Positions 9,117 through 18,153 of a stretch of 64,000 bases of DNA are shown here, in pieces. The notes under the pieces are model-generated. The model was not told where the DNA came from. It did no database searches and was given only the letters and a program-made list of their open reading frames with translations. Both the position numbers and the translations under genes were made by a program. The stretch comes from Bacillus sp. 491mf (GTDB taxonomy: Bacteria; Bacillota; Bacilli; Bacillales; Bacillaceae_G). How positions within the stretch are numbered: the first letter of the stretch is position 1; every line of letters begins with the position of its first letter. The stretch is taken from positions 106,087 through 170,086 of the forward strand of contig NZ_FOLV01000006.1 in NCBI RefSeq assembly GCF_900112415.1. Direction: 5' to 3'.

Positions 9117-10553
9117 ATGAAGATTGTACTCCGAAAAGAATCTAATATACCGTTCTACCAGCAAATATGCGAGCAAATCGTTCAGCGTATTCAAGGTGGC
9201 ATGTTAGCGGATGGAGACGCTCTCCCTTCTCTACGTACCATGGCAGAGGATTTAAAAATAAGTATATTGACGGTTCGTAAAGCATATAAACATCTTGAGT
9301 CAAAAGGTTATGTATACATACAACCAGGAAAAGGGGTTTACATAAAAGGAAAAAGAAATACGCCTCTAAACATACATGCTCCTTATGACTGGCAACATAT
9401 GAAAGCTGTTAATGTAATAAGATCTCAATATATCATCAATCGCCACAAAAAGTATTATGATTTTTCTCAGGCCATTCTCTACCCACGCCTTTTACCTAAT
9501 CCGTTTCTATCAGGCGAAATGCAAAAAATATTAGACGAAGACAAAATGATTTTAGCCACATACGGACCTGTACAAGGTGATGAAGAGCTTCGCATGGAAA
9601 TTTGCACATATTTAAAAGACTATCAAGGATTGAACGCTGATCCTGTTTATTTATTAATTACAAGTGGTGCCCAGCAAGGAATTGATTTAATCACTCAAAC
9701 ATTATTAAAACCAGGGGACACGGTAATTGTAGAAAGTCCGTGCTACGGTGCAGCCATTGATGTGTTTGTTAACAAAGGAATCAACGTTATTTCCATTGCG
9801 CTTGATGAACAAGGCATCCGTTCTGATTTATTAGATGAGGTATGTCAAAAGAATAAACCAGTTTTGTTATACGTAAATCCTGCCTTTCATAACCCTACTG
9901 GGATATTAATGAGTGAACAAAGACGAAAAGAACTTATAGAGTTAGCAGAACTTTATCACTTTTTTATTATAGAAGATGACTCTTTTAGTGAGATTTATTT
10001 TGATGATGTTAAACTTCCGCCTCCCCTTAAATATTTCGACACAAATGGTCATGTGATTTATTTAAAAGGATTTAGCAAAACGTTAGCACCTGGGATTCGT
10101 ATTGCAGCAATTCTAGCCGAAGGACCTGTATTTGATTGGTTATATGCCACAAAAGCATTAATGGATATAGGAAGTCCGCAGTTAACGCAAAAAGCTATTT
10201 TACCTTTTTTACGGACAGAAAGAATGAAGAATCATATAGCAAAACTACGAACTGCCTTACAAATACGTCGTGATACTACAATAGAAATACTTGCTTCCTT
10301 AAAAGGTATAATTCATTTTCAAATACCAAAAGGCGGCTTTAATTTATGGATTTCCCTTCCGAATTCAATGAATTCATTTACATTACTAAAAAAAGCAAAT
10401 GAAGCTGACATTTCTTTTTTACCCGGAGCAGCTTGCTTTGTTCATGAACCGAAACACGAATATATGCGTATCAGTTACTCCATGCTAAATAATCAAGATT
10501 TAATTGTTGGACTACAAAAGCTACATGAAATAATTTTAGATTTTCAAAAATAG
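9117..10553 (+). CDS. MocR-family PLP-dependent transcriptional regulator
   Basis: A GntR winged helix (residues 8-75, LPSLRTMAEDLKISILTVRKAYKHL) is fused to an aminotransferase-like domain. That domain has NPAFHNPTG, IIEDDSFSEI and the PLP lysine in KGFSKTLAPGIR. The ATG at 9117 follows AGGTGAG; the longer frame from 9087 has no such site. It is likely to regulate the divergent EamA exporter in response to an amino compound. It is the second of three MocR genes in the first 26 kb and not closely similar to the one at 6243. Confidence 0.88.
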   Translation: MKIVLRKESNIPFYQQICEQIVQRIQGGMLADGDALPSLRTMAEDLKISILTVRKAYKHLESKGYVYIQPGKGVYIKGKRNTPLNIHAPYDWQHMKAVNVIRSQYIINRHKKYYDFSQAILYPRLLPNPFLSGEMQKILDEDKMILATYGPVQGDEELRMEICTYLKDYQGLNADPVYLLITSGAQQGIDLITQTLLKPGDTVIVESPCYGAAIDVFVNKGINVISIALDEQGIRSDLLDEVCQKNKPVLLYVNPAFHNPTGILMSEQRRKELIELAELYHFFIIEDDSFSEIYFDDVKLPPPLKYFDTNGHVIYLKGFSKTLAPGIRIAAILAEGPVFDWLYATKALMDIGSPQLTQKAILPFLRTERMKNHIAKLRTALQIRRDTTIEILASLKGIIHFQIPKGGFNLWISLPNSMNSFTLLKKANEADISFLPGAACFVHEPKHEYMRISYSMLNNQDLIVGLQKLHEIILDFQK

Positions 10554-10568
10554 ACACATTAATACTCC

Positions 10569-11075
10569 TTATTCTTTAGAAATATATTGCCGCAGTACCC
10601 TTTCCAACACTTCACGTGTAACCGGCTGTGCTTGAGCGGTTAATTGATAACCAATGCGCCCGTTTGGTTCTGCAGTTGCTTGCTGTAAAGTTTGAATGTC
10701 ATGAATTCCTTGTACCCGTAAATGCATATATAATTGCTGCTCTGTCAGTTTAGCGCGGCTTAAGTTATTCTTTAAGATTTTTCCATCTTTTATAATAACA
10801 ATCTTGTTACCATCTAGAAATCGTTCCACTTTTCGTGATTTCACTTCTAAATAATGAATGATCAGTAAAACAATAGAAAATGTACACGCGGTTAATATTG
10901 TTGTCCCTACCTTCTTACTTAACACCGGTTCTACTATAATGCGTCCAATACCTACAATGACAATAATTTCAGCTCTTGACATTTGACTAAGAGACTTACT
11001 TCCCGCAAATTTTAAAACGATAACACCTGTAACAATTAATATCATGCTTTCAAGAACAATATTCATATAGTCCAT
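10569..11075 (-). CDS. DUF421 (YetF/YdfS-like) membrane protein
   Basis: The 168-residue protein has three N-terminal membrane helices (residues 7-24, 35-52, 60-78). A small cytoplasmic domain of alternating strands follows, with the family motif VERFLDGNKIVIIKDGKI and the LSRAKLTEQQLYMHLRVQGI segment. This is the DUF421 architecture found in several paralogues in Bacillus. YetF-type proteins act in the spore or forespore membrane in some species, but no role can be fixed here. It appears to be a single-gene unit. Confidence 0.85.
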   Translation of the reverse strand: MDYMNIVLESMILIVTGVIVLKFAGSKSLSQMSRAEIIVIVGIGRIIVEPVLSKKVGTTILTACTFSIVLLIIHYLEVKSRKVERFLDGNKIVIIKDGKILKNNLSRAKLTEQQLYMHLRVQGIHDIQTLQQATAEPNGRIGYQLTAQAQPVTREVLERVLRQYISKE

Positions 11076-11142
11076 TCCTTTTACAGCAATTTATACACAG
11101 TATTACCATCTTCAAATTAATTTTAATCGTGTTTATCAATTG

Positions 11143-11188
11143 AAAAAGAGTATGTTCAAAACGAATTGTTCCAAACATACTCTTTTTC
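11143..11188. terminator. Terminator downstream of the ArsR gene
   Basis: AAAAAGAGTATGTT pairs with AACATACTCTTTTT and a T-run is present on both strands. It ends the SRPBCC-ArsR operon, which reads leftward. Confidence 0.8.
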
Positions 11189-11206
11189 ATATAGAAGAAA
11201 ATGATT

Positions 11207-11578
11207 TTATTCCTCTTGTCTATTCAATTTTGTTTCAACAATTTTCAAGACACTATTCTCCCCATTTTCAACTACATGTTTCAAAATGGAGAGTTTATTA
11301 TTCCAAAATTGTTCGTAAAACGAGAGCCACTGCTTTAATTCTCTTAAAGGCTCTGGTTGCAGCTGATAAATTTTTTCTCTTCCTACCTTCTTTCCACTAA
11401 CTAACTTCGCCTCTGAAAGAATGTGAAGATGTTTTGTAACAGCTGTTCGACTAATCGGAAAATGAGATGTTATTTCTGAAATAGGCAATTCTTTTTCAGC
11501 CAGTAATCGAAGTACTTCTCTACGAGTTGGATCAGCAATCGCTTGGAATACATCGTAATTTTCAGCTGATGGAGACAT
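11207..11578 (-). CDS. ArsR-family metal-independent repressor
   Basis: The 123-residue winged helix contains VFQAIADPTRREVLRLLAEKELPISEI and the recognition helix ISRTAVTKHLHIL. No metal-binding cysteines are present, so it belongs to the ArsR subgroup paired with AHSA1/SRPBCC proteins. The ATG follows directly on the TAA of the preceding gene (TAAATG), so the two are one unit. It probably represses the operon through the duplicated AACCTTTTGGTT boxes at 12032-12074. Confidence 0.88.
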   Translation of the reverse strand: MSPSAENYDVFQAIADPTRREVLRLLAEKELPISEITSHFPISRTAVTKHLHILSEAKLVSGKKVGREKIYQLQPEPLRELKQWLSFYEQFWNNKLSILKHVVENGENSVLKIVETKLNRQEE

Positions 11579-11998
11579 TTAGCCTTCAATAACCTTTTTA
11601 AGTTTTTCGTTCACGATGGCCATCCAACCAAATGCCATATTCTCACGAATAACAGAACTTTTCTCATTCGGCTTTGGAAGGATAAAGTCAGGCTCTTTCC
11701 AGCCACCATGAATAAGTGTAAATTCAGTCTTATCGCCTAAATCTTTTAAAATGAATGAAACGATCCAGCCATCTGTATCCCATGCAAATGAAAGATGATG
11801 AGGAGCATCAAATTCTAATACTTTACATGGAGATGGTCCAAAAGGAGATTGGATATGAAATTCATGTCCTACTTTTGGTTGAAAATCATTTGGCATAAAC
11901 CATAATGCAATACCTTCTGCAGTTGATACTGTATCCCATACTTTTTGAATAGGCGCTTCTAGCACGATTGTTTGCTTAATATCTTGTAATGTATTCAT
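11579..11998 (-). CDS. SRPBCC/AHSA1-domain protein
   Basis: The 139-residue START-like hydrophobic-cavity protein has the family pattern [30 protein letters not shown] at the N-terminus. [15 protein letters not shown] and a C-terminal helix ([16 protein letters not shown]) follow. Such proteins bind small hydrophobic ligands and often share an operon with an ArsR regulator, as here. The ligand is unknown. The gene precedes its regulator in the operon. Confidence 0.87.
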   Translation of the reverse strand: MNTLQDIKQTIVLEAPIQKVWDTVSTAEGIALWFMPNDFQPKVGHEFHIQSPFGPSPCKVLEFDAPHHLSFAWDTDGWIVSFILKDLGDKTEFTLIHGGWKEPDFILPKPNEKSSVIRENMAFGWMAIVNEKLKKVIEG

Positions 11999-12031
11999 AT
12001 TACTTTTCCTTCTTTCTTAATTTCAAAATAC

Positions 12032-12074
12032 AACCTTTTGGTTTCACTTCAATATAATATAACACCTTTTGGTT
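12032..12074 (-). promoter_or_regulatory. Duplicated ArsR-type operator upstream of SRPBCC-arsR
   Basis: The palindrome AACCTTTTGGTT (12032-12043) recurs as ACCTTTTGGTT (12064-12074), 31 bp or three helical turns apart. The first copy lies about 35 bp upstream of the start codon. Symmetry and spacing suggest two repressor dimers. Confidence 0.65.
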
Positions 12075-12142
12075 ACATGTCAATGTTCATTAATCTTATA
12101 ATCCTGTAAATATCGAAAACGGAATGTAATAACTATAAAACA

Positions 12143-12167
12143 GAATAAACACAATTTATGTTTATTC
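12143..12167 (-). terminator. Terminator of the SDR gene
   Basis: GAATAAACA and TGTTTATTC form a perfect 9-bp stem, followed on the minus strand by a T-rich tract just past the gene at 12191. Confidence 0.6.
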
Positions 12168-12190
12168 TTTCCTACATTCATCAAAACTCT

Positions 12191-13069
12191 TTATAAAGTA
12201 TGTTTTACATGTTCTTCAAAATATTTTCCCCAGTCAGGCTGTCTTCCATCTATATCTTTAAATTTATATTCTCTTGCTAATTCCCACGAACTAAGTGCTT
12301 TTCCCGTTTTCTTATGAACATTAGAATCGCTCGCTAAAGCGGCAATTGCTCTTCCAATAAAAAATGGTGTTTCTGATGCAATAAAATGCGGATCTTTTTT
12401 TGCTCCTTCTTGCCAATTACTTTCGGTCACACCGAATATATCTAACATCGCTTCAGAGCGTAAAAATCCGGGGCTTACTGCAACAGATGTGATGTTGTAG
12501 GGAGCTAAGTCTCTTGCCATTGCCTGAGCTAAATGAATTGTGGAAATTTTAGCGAGGCTATAAAACATATTCCCTCGATATTCGTAATCAACACCATCTG
12601 TAATCTCAATAACGAGCCCTTTCTTATTTTTTACCATAAGCGGGATACCGTAATGACTTGTTATAATATGAGAATGTACAGCGGTTGTTTGCATTTGAAT
12701 TCCATTATCTAAATTATGTTCCCAAAATGGGACATTCCACTCTGTCAGTGGATCGCCTCCCCATACATCATTCACTAAAATATCTAACTGTCCATTTTGC
12801 TCTTTTTCAATTTTTACAAATAAAGCTTCAACCTCTTCTTTCACAGTATGATCAACGCGAACAGCAATTCCTTTTCCACCTTGTTTCGTTACAAGTTCAG
12901 CCGTTTCTTCGATCGTCTCCGTTCTTCCCATTGATGATAAGTTTCCTTTTGTACTTCTTCCTGTCACATAAACAGTAGCACCAGCTTCACCGAGCATCAT
13001 CGCAATGCCTCTACCAGCACCGCGTGTTCCACCTGCTACTACTGCAACTTTCCCTTGTAATGGTTTCAT
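12191..13069 (-). CDS. Short-chain dehydrogenase/reductase
   Basis: The 292-residue NAD(P)-dependent oxidoreductase has the Rossmann motif VAGGTRGAGRGIA (residues 11-23). TGR follows at the end of beta-2, which suggests NADPH. The NAG-like strand is altered to LVNDVWGG. The catalytic Tyr-x-x-x-Lys reads YSLAK (about 170-174). It is slightly longer than classical SDRs because of a C-terminal extension. It sits alone between terminators. The substrate is unknown. Confidence 0.88.
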   Translation of the reverse strand: MKPLQGKVAVVAGGTRGAGRGIAMMLGEAGATVYVTGRSTKGNLSSMGRTETIEETAELVTKQGGKGIAVRVDHTVKEEVEALFVKIEKEQNGQLDILVNDVWGGDPLTEWNVPFWEHNLDNGIQMQTTAVHSHIITSHYGIPLMVKNKKGLVIEITDGVDYEYRGNMFYSLAKISTIHLAQAMARDLAPYNITSVAVSPGFLRSEAMLDIFGVTESNWQEGAKKDPHFIASETPFFIGRAIAALASDSNVHKKTGKALSSWELAREYKFKDIDGRQPDWGKYFEEHVKHTL

Positions 13070-13296
13070 ATATTTCTCCTTTACATATTATTTACTTACA
13101 TTTCATTTCAAGAACGAGTCCCTTTCTTCTTCATTCTGCCATTTAAATTCAACATAAACTACTTTATTTTCATTATTTTTCTATAAAAATAATATATTCT
13201 TAATATACACACGGAAATGTGGTAATATTTGTATATGAATAAAATATTCCTCAATTCTGTTAGGAGAACATCTCACACAATAAAGGAAGTGGTGTA

Positions 13297-13749
13297 ATGA
13301 ATTGGAAAATAAGACGAGACCGAGGATATTGGTATATGATGATTGGAACTATCCTGTTATCTAATACACTCCTCTCTCTTCCACTTTTGTTAGATAAAAC
13401 ATTGAACTCTGTTGATTGGCTTATCATTCCTAGTTTCATTTTAATATTTGATTTATTTATGCTATGGATTATTTTCGGCATTCGTTATGAATTACGAGAA
13501 AAGAGTTTATATGCAAGATGTGGTCCTTTTTATTGTAATGTTCCCTATGAAAATATTACAGGGGTTCATCCAACTGATGATATGCTTATCGGTTTTCGCC
13601 TAGCAGCTGCATTTCACGGTGTAGAAATCCACTATCCAAAAGCTTTGCTTGGCAGTGTTAAATTGTCACCAGAAAATGAAGAACTGTTCATACAAACTAT
13701 CCTTGCTAAGTGTCCGCATTTACAAAATAGTAAAATGAAACAGCACTAA
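13297..13749 (+). CDS. YyaB-like bacterial PH-domain protein
   Basis: The 150-residue protein has two membrane helices (about 10-32 and 40-60). A bPH_6/DUF1200-like domain follows: YELREKSLYARCGPFYCNVPYENITGVHPT, then the GVEIHYPKALLGSVKLSPENEELF signature. AAAGGAAG precedes the ATG. The family is common in Bacillus and membrane-bound, with no defined function. It sits just upstream of the glycine riboswitch promoter but is not part of that unit. Confidence 0.8.
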   Translation: MNWKIRRDRGYWYMMIGTILLSNTLLSLPLLLDKTLNSVDWLIIPSFILIFDLFMLWIIFGIRYELREKSLYARCGPFYCNVPYENITGVHPTDDMLIGFRLAAAFHGVEIHYPKALLGSVKLSPENEELFIQTILAKCPHLQNSKMKQH

Positions 13750-13786
13750 TTCAAAATGTAGTTACTCTTACACAGAAATTTCTTTC

Positions 13787-13816
13787 TTGACTTACCATAT
13801 AATCCATGACTATAAT
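13787..13816 (+). promoter_or_regulatory. SigmaA promoter of the riboswitch-agcS unit
   Basis: TTGACT (13787-13792) and TATAAT (13811-13816) are 18 bp apart, 35 bp upstream of the first aptamer. Confidence 0.75.
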
Positions 13817-13849
13817 TACTCATGTTAATTTCATAGCATTCGGATGAAC

Positions 13850-14060
13850 CATACAGGAGAAGATCTTTTGATCTACCGATGGGGCAAAAAGCTGGTCGGA
13901 CAGCTTTGAAACTCTCAGGTCTTGTATTCAAGTAGAACTGTATGGGGACGAATCTCTGGAGAGACTCCCTTCTGTTGCATAGCAACATGAAGGAAACAGG
14001 GCACCGAAGGAGCAAATCCGCCATTACAGCGGATAATCTCTCAGGTAAAAGGACAGAGAC
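13850..14060 (+). promoter_or_regulatory. Tandem glycine riboswitch
   Basis: There are two successive gcvT-type aptamers. Aptamer I is closed by ATACAG/CTGTAT (ending near 13943) and contains GGAGAAG, ACCGATGGGGCAAAAAG and AAACTCTCAGG. Aptamer II is closed by TCTCTG (13953-13958) and CAGAGA (14054-14059). It contains GGAGAGAC, CACCGAAGGAGCAAATCC, ATCTCTCAGG and AAAAGGACAGAGA. These are the family's consensus blocks. It precedes a sodium/amino-acid symporter. For an uptake gene, an OFF response to glycine is expected, in contrast to the ON switch of gcvT. Confidence 0.95.
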
Positions 14061-14074
14061 AAGCGACAGAAAAT

Positions 14075-14100
14075 ACCGATTCCCGAATCGGTTTATTTTT
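14075..14100 (+). terminator. Riboswitch expression-platform terminator 1
   Basis: ACCGATT-CCCG-AATCGGT is followed by TTATTTTT, 15 nt after aptamer II. This is a transcription-terminating platform. Confidence 0.75.
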
Positions 14101-14121
14101 CTATTCCTTGTATCTCCAGAG

Positions 14122-14157
14122 ACCATTTCGTTTACATGAAATGGTTTTTTATTTTTT
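14122..14157 (+). terminator. Second terminator-like hairpin before agcS
   Basis: ACCATTTC pairs with GAAATGGT and is followed by TTTTTATTTTTT, only 17 nt before the agcS start codon and partly abutting its AAAGGAGAG site. It could be a second platform element, or it could sequester translation. Confidence 0.65.
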
Positions 14158-14173
14158 CTAAAGGAGAGTAAAG

Positions 14174-15541
14174 ATGGAAACAGTGAATCAAGTATTAGAA
14201 GTAATCAATCATTACGTATGGGGGCTGCCGACACTCGTGCTGCTTGTTGGGACAGGAATCCTCCTTACAGTACGTCTACGAGGCCTACAATTTACCAAAC
14301 TATTATATGCTCATAAGCTAGCATTCAGAAAATCAGAGGACAACTCATCTAAAGGAGATATTAGCCATTTCCAAGCGTTAATGACCGCCATGTCTGCTAC
14401 TATCGGGATGGGCAATATAGCTGGCGTTGCAACCGCCGTGTCTATCGGGGGACCTGGTGCAGTGTTTTGGATGTGGATTACCGCCTTGTTTGGAATGGCA
14501 ACAAAATATTCTGAAGCGATTCTTGCCGTTAAATATCGCATGCATGGCACTAACGGGGAGTACTCTGGTGGTCCGATGTATTATTTAGAACATGGATTAG
14601 GAAAGAAATGGCTTGCTACATTATTTGCTATTTTCGGAACAACAGCTTCATTTGGAATCGGAAATATGGTTCAATCGAATTCAGTGGCTGAGGCCATGAA
14701 AATTAATTTTTCCGTATCCCCTGTCGTAACAGGAATCGGAATAGCTCTTTTCATCGCAGTTGTTATTTTAGGCGGAGTTAAAAAAATTGGAAAAGTGACT
14801 GGTTTTTTTGTTCCAATTAAAGCTTTCTTTTATATCATCGCTGGACTTATTATTATTTTTTATCATATAGATCAAATTCCTACAGCATTCCAGCTCATTT
14901 TCTCAGGTGCTTTTCATGGCACTGCAGCTGCTGGAGGCTTTGCCGGAGCAACCGTTGCTTCCGCTATTCAAATCGGGATGGCACGAGGTGTGTTCGCAAA
15001 CGAAGCCGGACTTGGAAGTGCACCGATTGCTGCCGCAGCAGCAAAGACTGATTCCCCCGCTAAACAAGCACTCGTATCTATGACGGGAACTTTTCTTGAT
15101 ACATTTGTCGTATGTACTATCACTGGTTTAGTACTTATTACAACAGGTGCTTGGAATTCTGGTAAAACAGGTGTTGAAGCAACGACGTTTGCATTTCAAA
15201 CTGTATTTGGAAGCGCCGGAAGTATAATCCTTGGTATTGCGATTATTTTATTTGCATATTCAACAATGTTAGGTTGGTCATATTATGGCGAGAAATGCGT
15301 TGAATATTTATTTGGCCATAATGCGGTTCGTTACTATCGTCTCATTTTTATCAGTATAATCATGTTTGGAGCAAACTTAAAATTAGGTCTCGTTTGGACA
15401 TTTTCTGATATTGCAAATGGACTAATGGCAATTCCTAATTTAATTGGGCTAATTGGATTAAGCGGGATTGTTGTTTCAGAAACAAAGCGGTTTTTACAAG
15501 TAGAAAAAACAAACAATTCCAACAATAGGATCGCAAGTTAA
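14174..15541 (+). CDS. Sodium:alanine/glycine symporter, AgcS family
   Basis: The 455-residue inner-membrane carrier has around ten helices. It carries the family signatures ATIGMGNIAGVATAVSIGGPGAVFWMW, GTNGEYSGGPMYYLEHGLGKKW, ARGVFANEAGLGSAPIAAAAA and YYGEKCVEYL. It imports D/L-alanine or glycine with Na+. The tandem glycine riboswitch directly upstream makes glycine the probable physiological substrate. The start has a strong AAAGGAGAG site. It is a single-gene unit closed by a terminator at 15549. Confidence 0.95.
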   Translation: METVNQVLEVINHYVWGLPTLVLLVGTGILLTVRLRGLQFTKLLYAHKLAFRKSEDNSSKGDISHFQALMTAMSATIGMGNIAGVATAVSIGGPGAVFWMWITALFGMATKYSEAILAVKYRMHGTNGEYSGGPMYYLEHGLGKKWLATLFAIFGTTASFGIGNMVQSNSVAEAMKINFSVSPVVTGIGIALFIAVVILGGVKKIGKVTGFFVPIKAFFYIIAGLIIIFYHIDQIPTAFQLIFSGAFHGTAAAGGFAGATVASAIQIGMARGVFANEAGLGSAPIAAAAAKTDSPAKQALVSMTGTFLDTFVVCTITGLVLITTGAWNSGKTGVEATTFAFQTVFGSAGSIILGIAIILFAYSTMLGWSYYGEKCVEYLFGHNAVRYYRLIFISIIMFGANLKLGLVWTFSDIANGLMAIPNLIGLIGLSGIVVSETKRFLQVEKTNNSNNRIAS

Positions 15542-15548
15542 ATTGGAA

Positions 15549-15588
15549 AAAGGCTGTATAGTGATGGAATACTATACAGCTTTTTCTT
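15549..15588 (+). terminator. Terminator of agcS
   Basis: GCTGTATAGT pairs with ACTATACAGC, flanked by A- and T-runs. Confidence 0.85.
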
Positions 15589-15976
15589 TAAATCGAAGGC
15601 TTTACCGAAAAATATTCATCTCTATCTAACCTAGAAAATAAAGACTGAATTTTTTTAATTTTAAGAGTAGGATTTCCCTAAATAACCTAGAAGTATACAG
15701 TATATAAATTCATTTTGATTTTTCGACACATAAGTTACTGCCATGCATAGTCAGAGGCTTTCACATAACAAAAATGAAGGTGCTCTTTCAATTTATACTT
15801 AATATAATAGTAAGAATTAAATCCCTCAACATTACAAATACTGATTACCTCCGAGATTACTATTCTACTGAAATAAAACGAAGGAACCGATTCTTACTTT
15901 GGATAAATTATTAACATACATTCTACCTATCAAAGTGAATGAACTAGAAAACGATAATAAAATTAGGAGGATTCCG
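15589..15976. other. Non-coding stretch upstream of the MoxR operon
   Basis: It is AT-rich with no open frame of note. It presumably holds the operon promoter. A short stretch near 15726 (ACATAAGTTACTGCCATGCA) resembles one near 44145. Nothing else is recognised. Confidence 0.4.
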
Positions 15977-16939
15977 ATGACGCAGCTTGATTCACTACAT
16001 CGCATTGTAGAAAAAATAATCAACAATATTGAAACATTAATGGTCGGAAAACGAAAAGAAACGATCCTAGCCTTGACAGCTCTCTTAGCTGAAGGTCATG
16101 TATTATTAGAAGATGTTCCCGGTGTCGGGAAAACAATGCTAGTACGGGCTCTTTCTAAATCAATCGATGCCGATTACAAGCGAATTCAATTCACACCTGA
16201 TTTACTGCCGTCAGATGTAACAGGTGTTTCTATTTATAATCCAAAAGAACTGCAATTTGAATTTAAACCTGGACCAATTATGGGGAATTTTGTGCTTGCT
16301 GATGAAATTAATCGCACATCACCGAAGACACAATCTGCCTTACTTGAAAGCATGGAGGAAGGCAATATCACAATAGATGGCATCACAAGACCGTTACCAA
16401 AACCGTTCTTTGTAATGGCTACGCAAAATCCGGTCGAATATGAAGGAACATATCCTTTACCGGAAGCTCAGCTCGATCGTTTCATGTTGAAGTTAAAAAT
16501 GGGCTATCCTACACCTGAAGAAGAATTTGAAATTTTGAACCGTATGCAAAAAGCAAATCCACTCTCTCGTTTACAAGCTATTACTACAATAGAGGAATTA
16601 CTAAATTTACAACAATGTGTACAGGACGTAAGCATAGACAAATCAATTAAACATTACATTGTAAAGCTTGTTAATCAGACTCGTTCTTATAGTTCTATAC
16701 AGCTAGGTGCTAGTCCACGCGGCTCAATTGCTTTAATGAAAGCTTCACAAGCTTATGCATTCATCCATGGCAGAAATTATGTTATTCCAGACGATGTAAA
16801 ATTTTTAGCTCCTTACGTTTTAGCTCACAGACTCATTTTAAAAATGGAAGCGAAATTTGAAGGTATAACGGGAGAAAAAATCATCGCAAAAATCGTTGCT
16901 CGAACCACTGTTCCAACTCAAAGGACGATGAATTTTTGA
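15977..16939 (+). CDS. MoxR-family AAA+ ATPase (YeaC-like)
   Basis: The 320-residue AAA+ chaperone has Walker A GVGKT in EDVPGVGKTMLVRAL. Walker B is LADEINR, and sensor motifs are in ATQNPVEYEGTYPLPEAQLDRF. The C-terminal helical domain begins with SRLQAI. The ATG at 15977 is chosen because AGGAGG precedes it by 6 nt; a TTG at 15899 has no site. The MoxR-DUF58-transglutaminase order equals B. subtilis yeaC-yeaD-yebA. MoxR proteins act with vWA-like DUF58 partners in maturation of envelope complexes. Confidence 0.92.
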   Translation: MTQLDSLHRIVEKIINNIETLMVGKRKETILALTALLAEGHVLLEDVPGVGKTMLVRALSKSIDADYKRIQFTPDLLPSDVTGVSIYNPKELQFEFKPGPIMGNFVLADEINRTSPKTQSALLESMEEGNITIDGITRPLPKPFFVMATQNPVEYEGTYPLPEAQLDRFMLKLKMGYPTPEEEFEILNRMQKANPLSRLQAITTIEELLNLQQCVQDVSIDKSIKHYIVKLVNQTRSYSSIQLGASPRGSIALMKASQAYAFIHGRNYVIPDDVKFLAPYVLAHRLILKMEAKFEGITGEKIIAKIVARTTVPTQRTMNF

Positions 16940-18153
16940 TGAAACGACTACTAGGAACAGTTTATCATGTTGCAAAGTTATTACTAATCCCTTTCTGCCT
17001 TGTCTTAACATTTGTGTATGCCATGCTGCAGGGAGGTTTTGTAAGCTGGTTTTTGTTTTACAGTACAATTCCTTTCTGCCTTTATTCATTACTACTTCCC
17101 TTCTTTGCATTACGGGACGTTGAAGTGAGTCGAATAACGAATCAAAAGGAATACATGGCCGGTGAAGCATTCTTAAGCACGATTACACTAAAAAGAAAAC
17201 TTCCTTTTCCTATCCTTTATTTAATTGTGGAAGATGAACTACCACCACACTTTACAAGTTGTAAACAAACAAAGGCGAATAAGGTAATTCTCTTCCCTGG
17301 ATTTAAGCGCCATATTTCGTATCAATATGTCATTGACACAATTCCTAGAGGAGAGCACACTTTTTCGAGCGTACGTATAAAAACAGGCGATCTATTTGGT
17401 ATTACTAAAATAGAAACAACTTTTTCAGTTTCTGATACGTTTTTAGTCTATCCTCGATATGTAGATATAAAGTATCGACAATTAGAAAATAATTTCGAAC
17501 AAGGAGCACTTTCAGCAAATATACATTTAGCAAAGGACTCTACAGTCTCTGTCGGTGTCAGAGACTATATACCTGGTGATCGTTTTTCTTGGATTGATTG
17601 GAAAACAACTGCACGAACAAATAATATTATGACAAAAGAGTTTGAGCAACAGCGTAGCAATAATATCATGATATTTATGGACAGAACTCCATCTCCTCTA
17701 TTCGAATCAGTCGTTTCGTTTACCGCCTCGATTGTGAAGGCTGTTCTAAAGCAAAATTCACCAGCCTCATTTGTGTCTGTCGGCAAAGAGCGAACGATTT
17801 TCCCCTTAGATAATGGAGATATTCAATTGCAACAAATCTTTTGTCATTTAGCGAAAGTACAAGCAGACAGCATATTCCCGTTCTCTAAAAGTGTAGAAAT
17901 GGAATTAAGAAAAATGTATCAGCCAATCACAATTTTACTTGTAACAAGTGATCTTTCTCCCGATATTCAAAAAGCGGCTGATTGTGCAGCAATAAGAAAT
18001 AGAAAATTAATGGTGTTTGTCGTAAAAGAAAAAGCAAACCAACTTTCACATCAAGAACTAAGTATGCTAGAAACTCTACAAAAACGAAAAATAATTGTAA
18101 AAGTGGTTCATGAAAACCATTATACGAACGTGTTTTTTGAGGTGAGCAAATGA
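16939..18153 (+). CDS. DUF58 family protein (YeaD-like)
   Basis: The protein of about 404 residues has two N-terminal membrane helices (14-55). A beta-rich region (DVEVSRITNQKEYMAGEAFLSTITLKRKLPFP) follows, then the DUF58 signature VGVRDYIPGDRFSWIDWKTTARTNNIMTKEFEQ, which leads into a vWA-like fold. The ATG overlaps the MoxR stop (TGATG), so it is translationally coupled. It probably forms a membrane complex with the flanking MoxR ATPase and transglutaminase. Confidence 0.9.
   Translation: MKRLLGTVYHVAKLLLIPFCLVLTFVYAMLQGGFVSWFLFYSTIPFCLYSLLLPFFALRDVEVSRITNQKEYMAGEAFLSTITLKRKLPFPILYLIVEDELPPHFTSCKQTKANKVILFPGFKRHISYQYVIDTIPRGEHTFSSVRIKTGDLFGITKIETTFSVSDTFLVYPRYVDIKYRQLENNFEQGALSANIHLAKDSTVSVGVRDYIPGDRFSWIDWKTTARTNNIMTKEFEQQRSNNIMIFMDRTPSPLFESVVSFTASIVKAVLKQNSPASFVSVGKERTIFPLDNGDIQLQQIFCHLAKVQADSIFPFSKSVEMELRKMYQPITILLVTSDLSPDIQKAADCAAIRNRKLMVFVVKEKANQLSHQELSMLETLQKRKIIVKVVHENHYTNVFFEVSK

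Noticed and set aside
13942-14139. Open frame inside the riboswitch
   Set aside because: It lies in conserved RNA structure and has no coding features.
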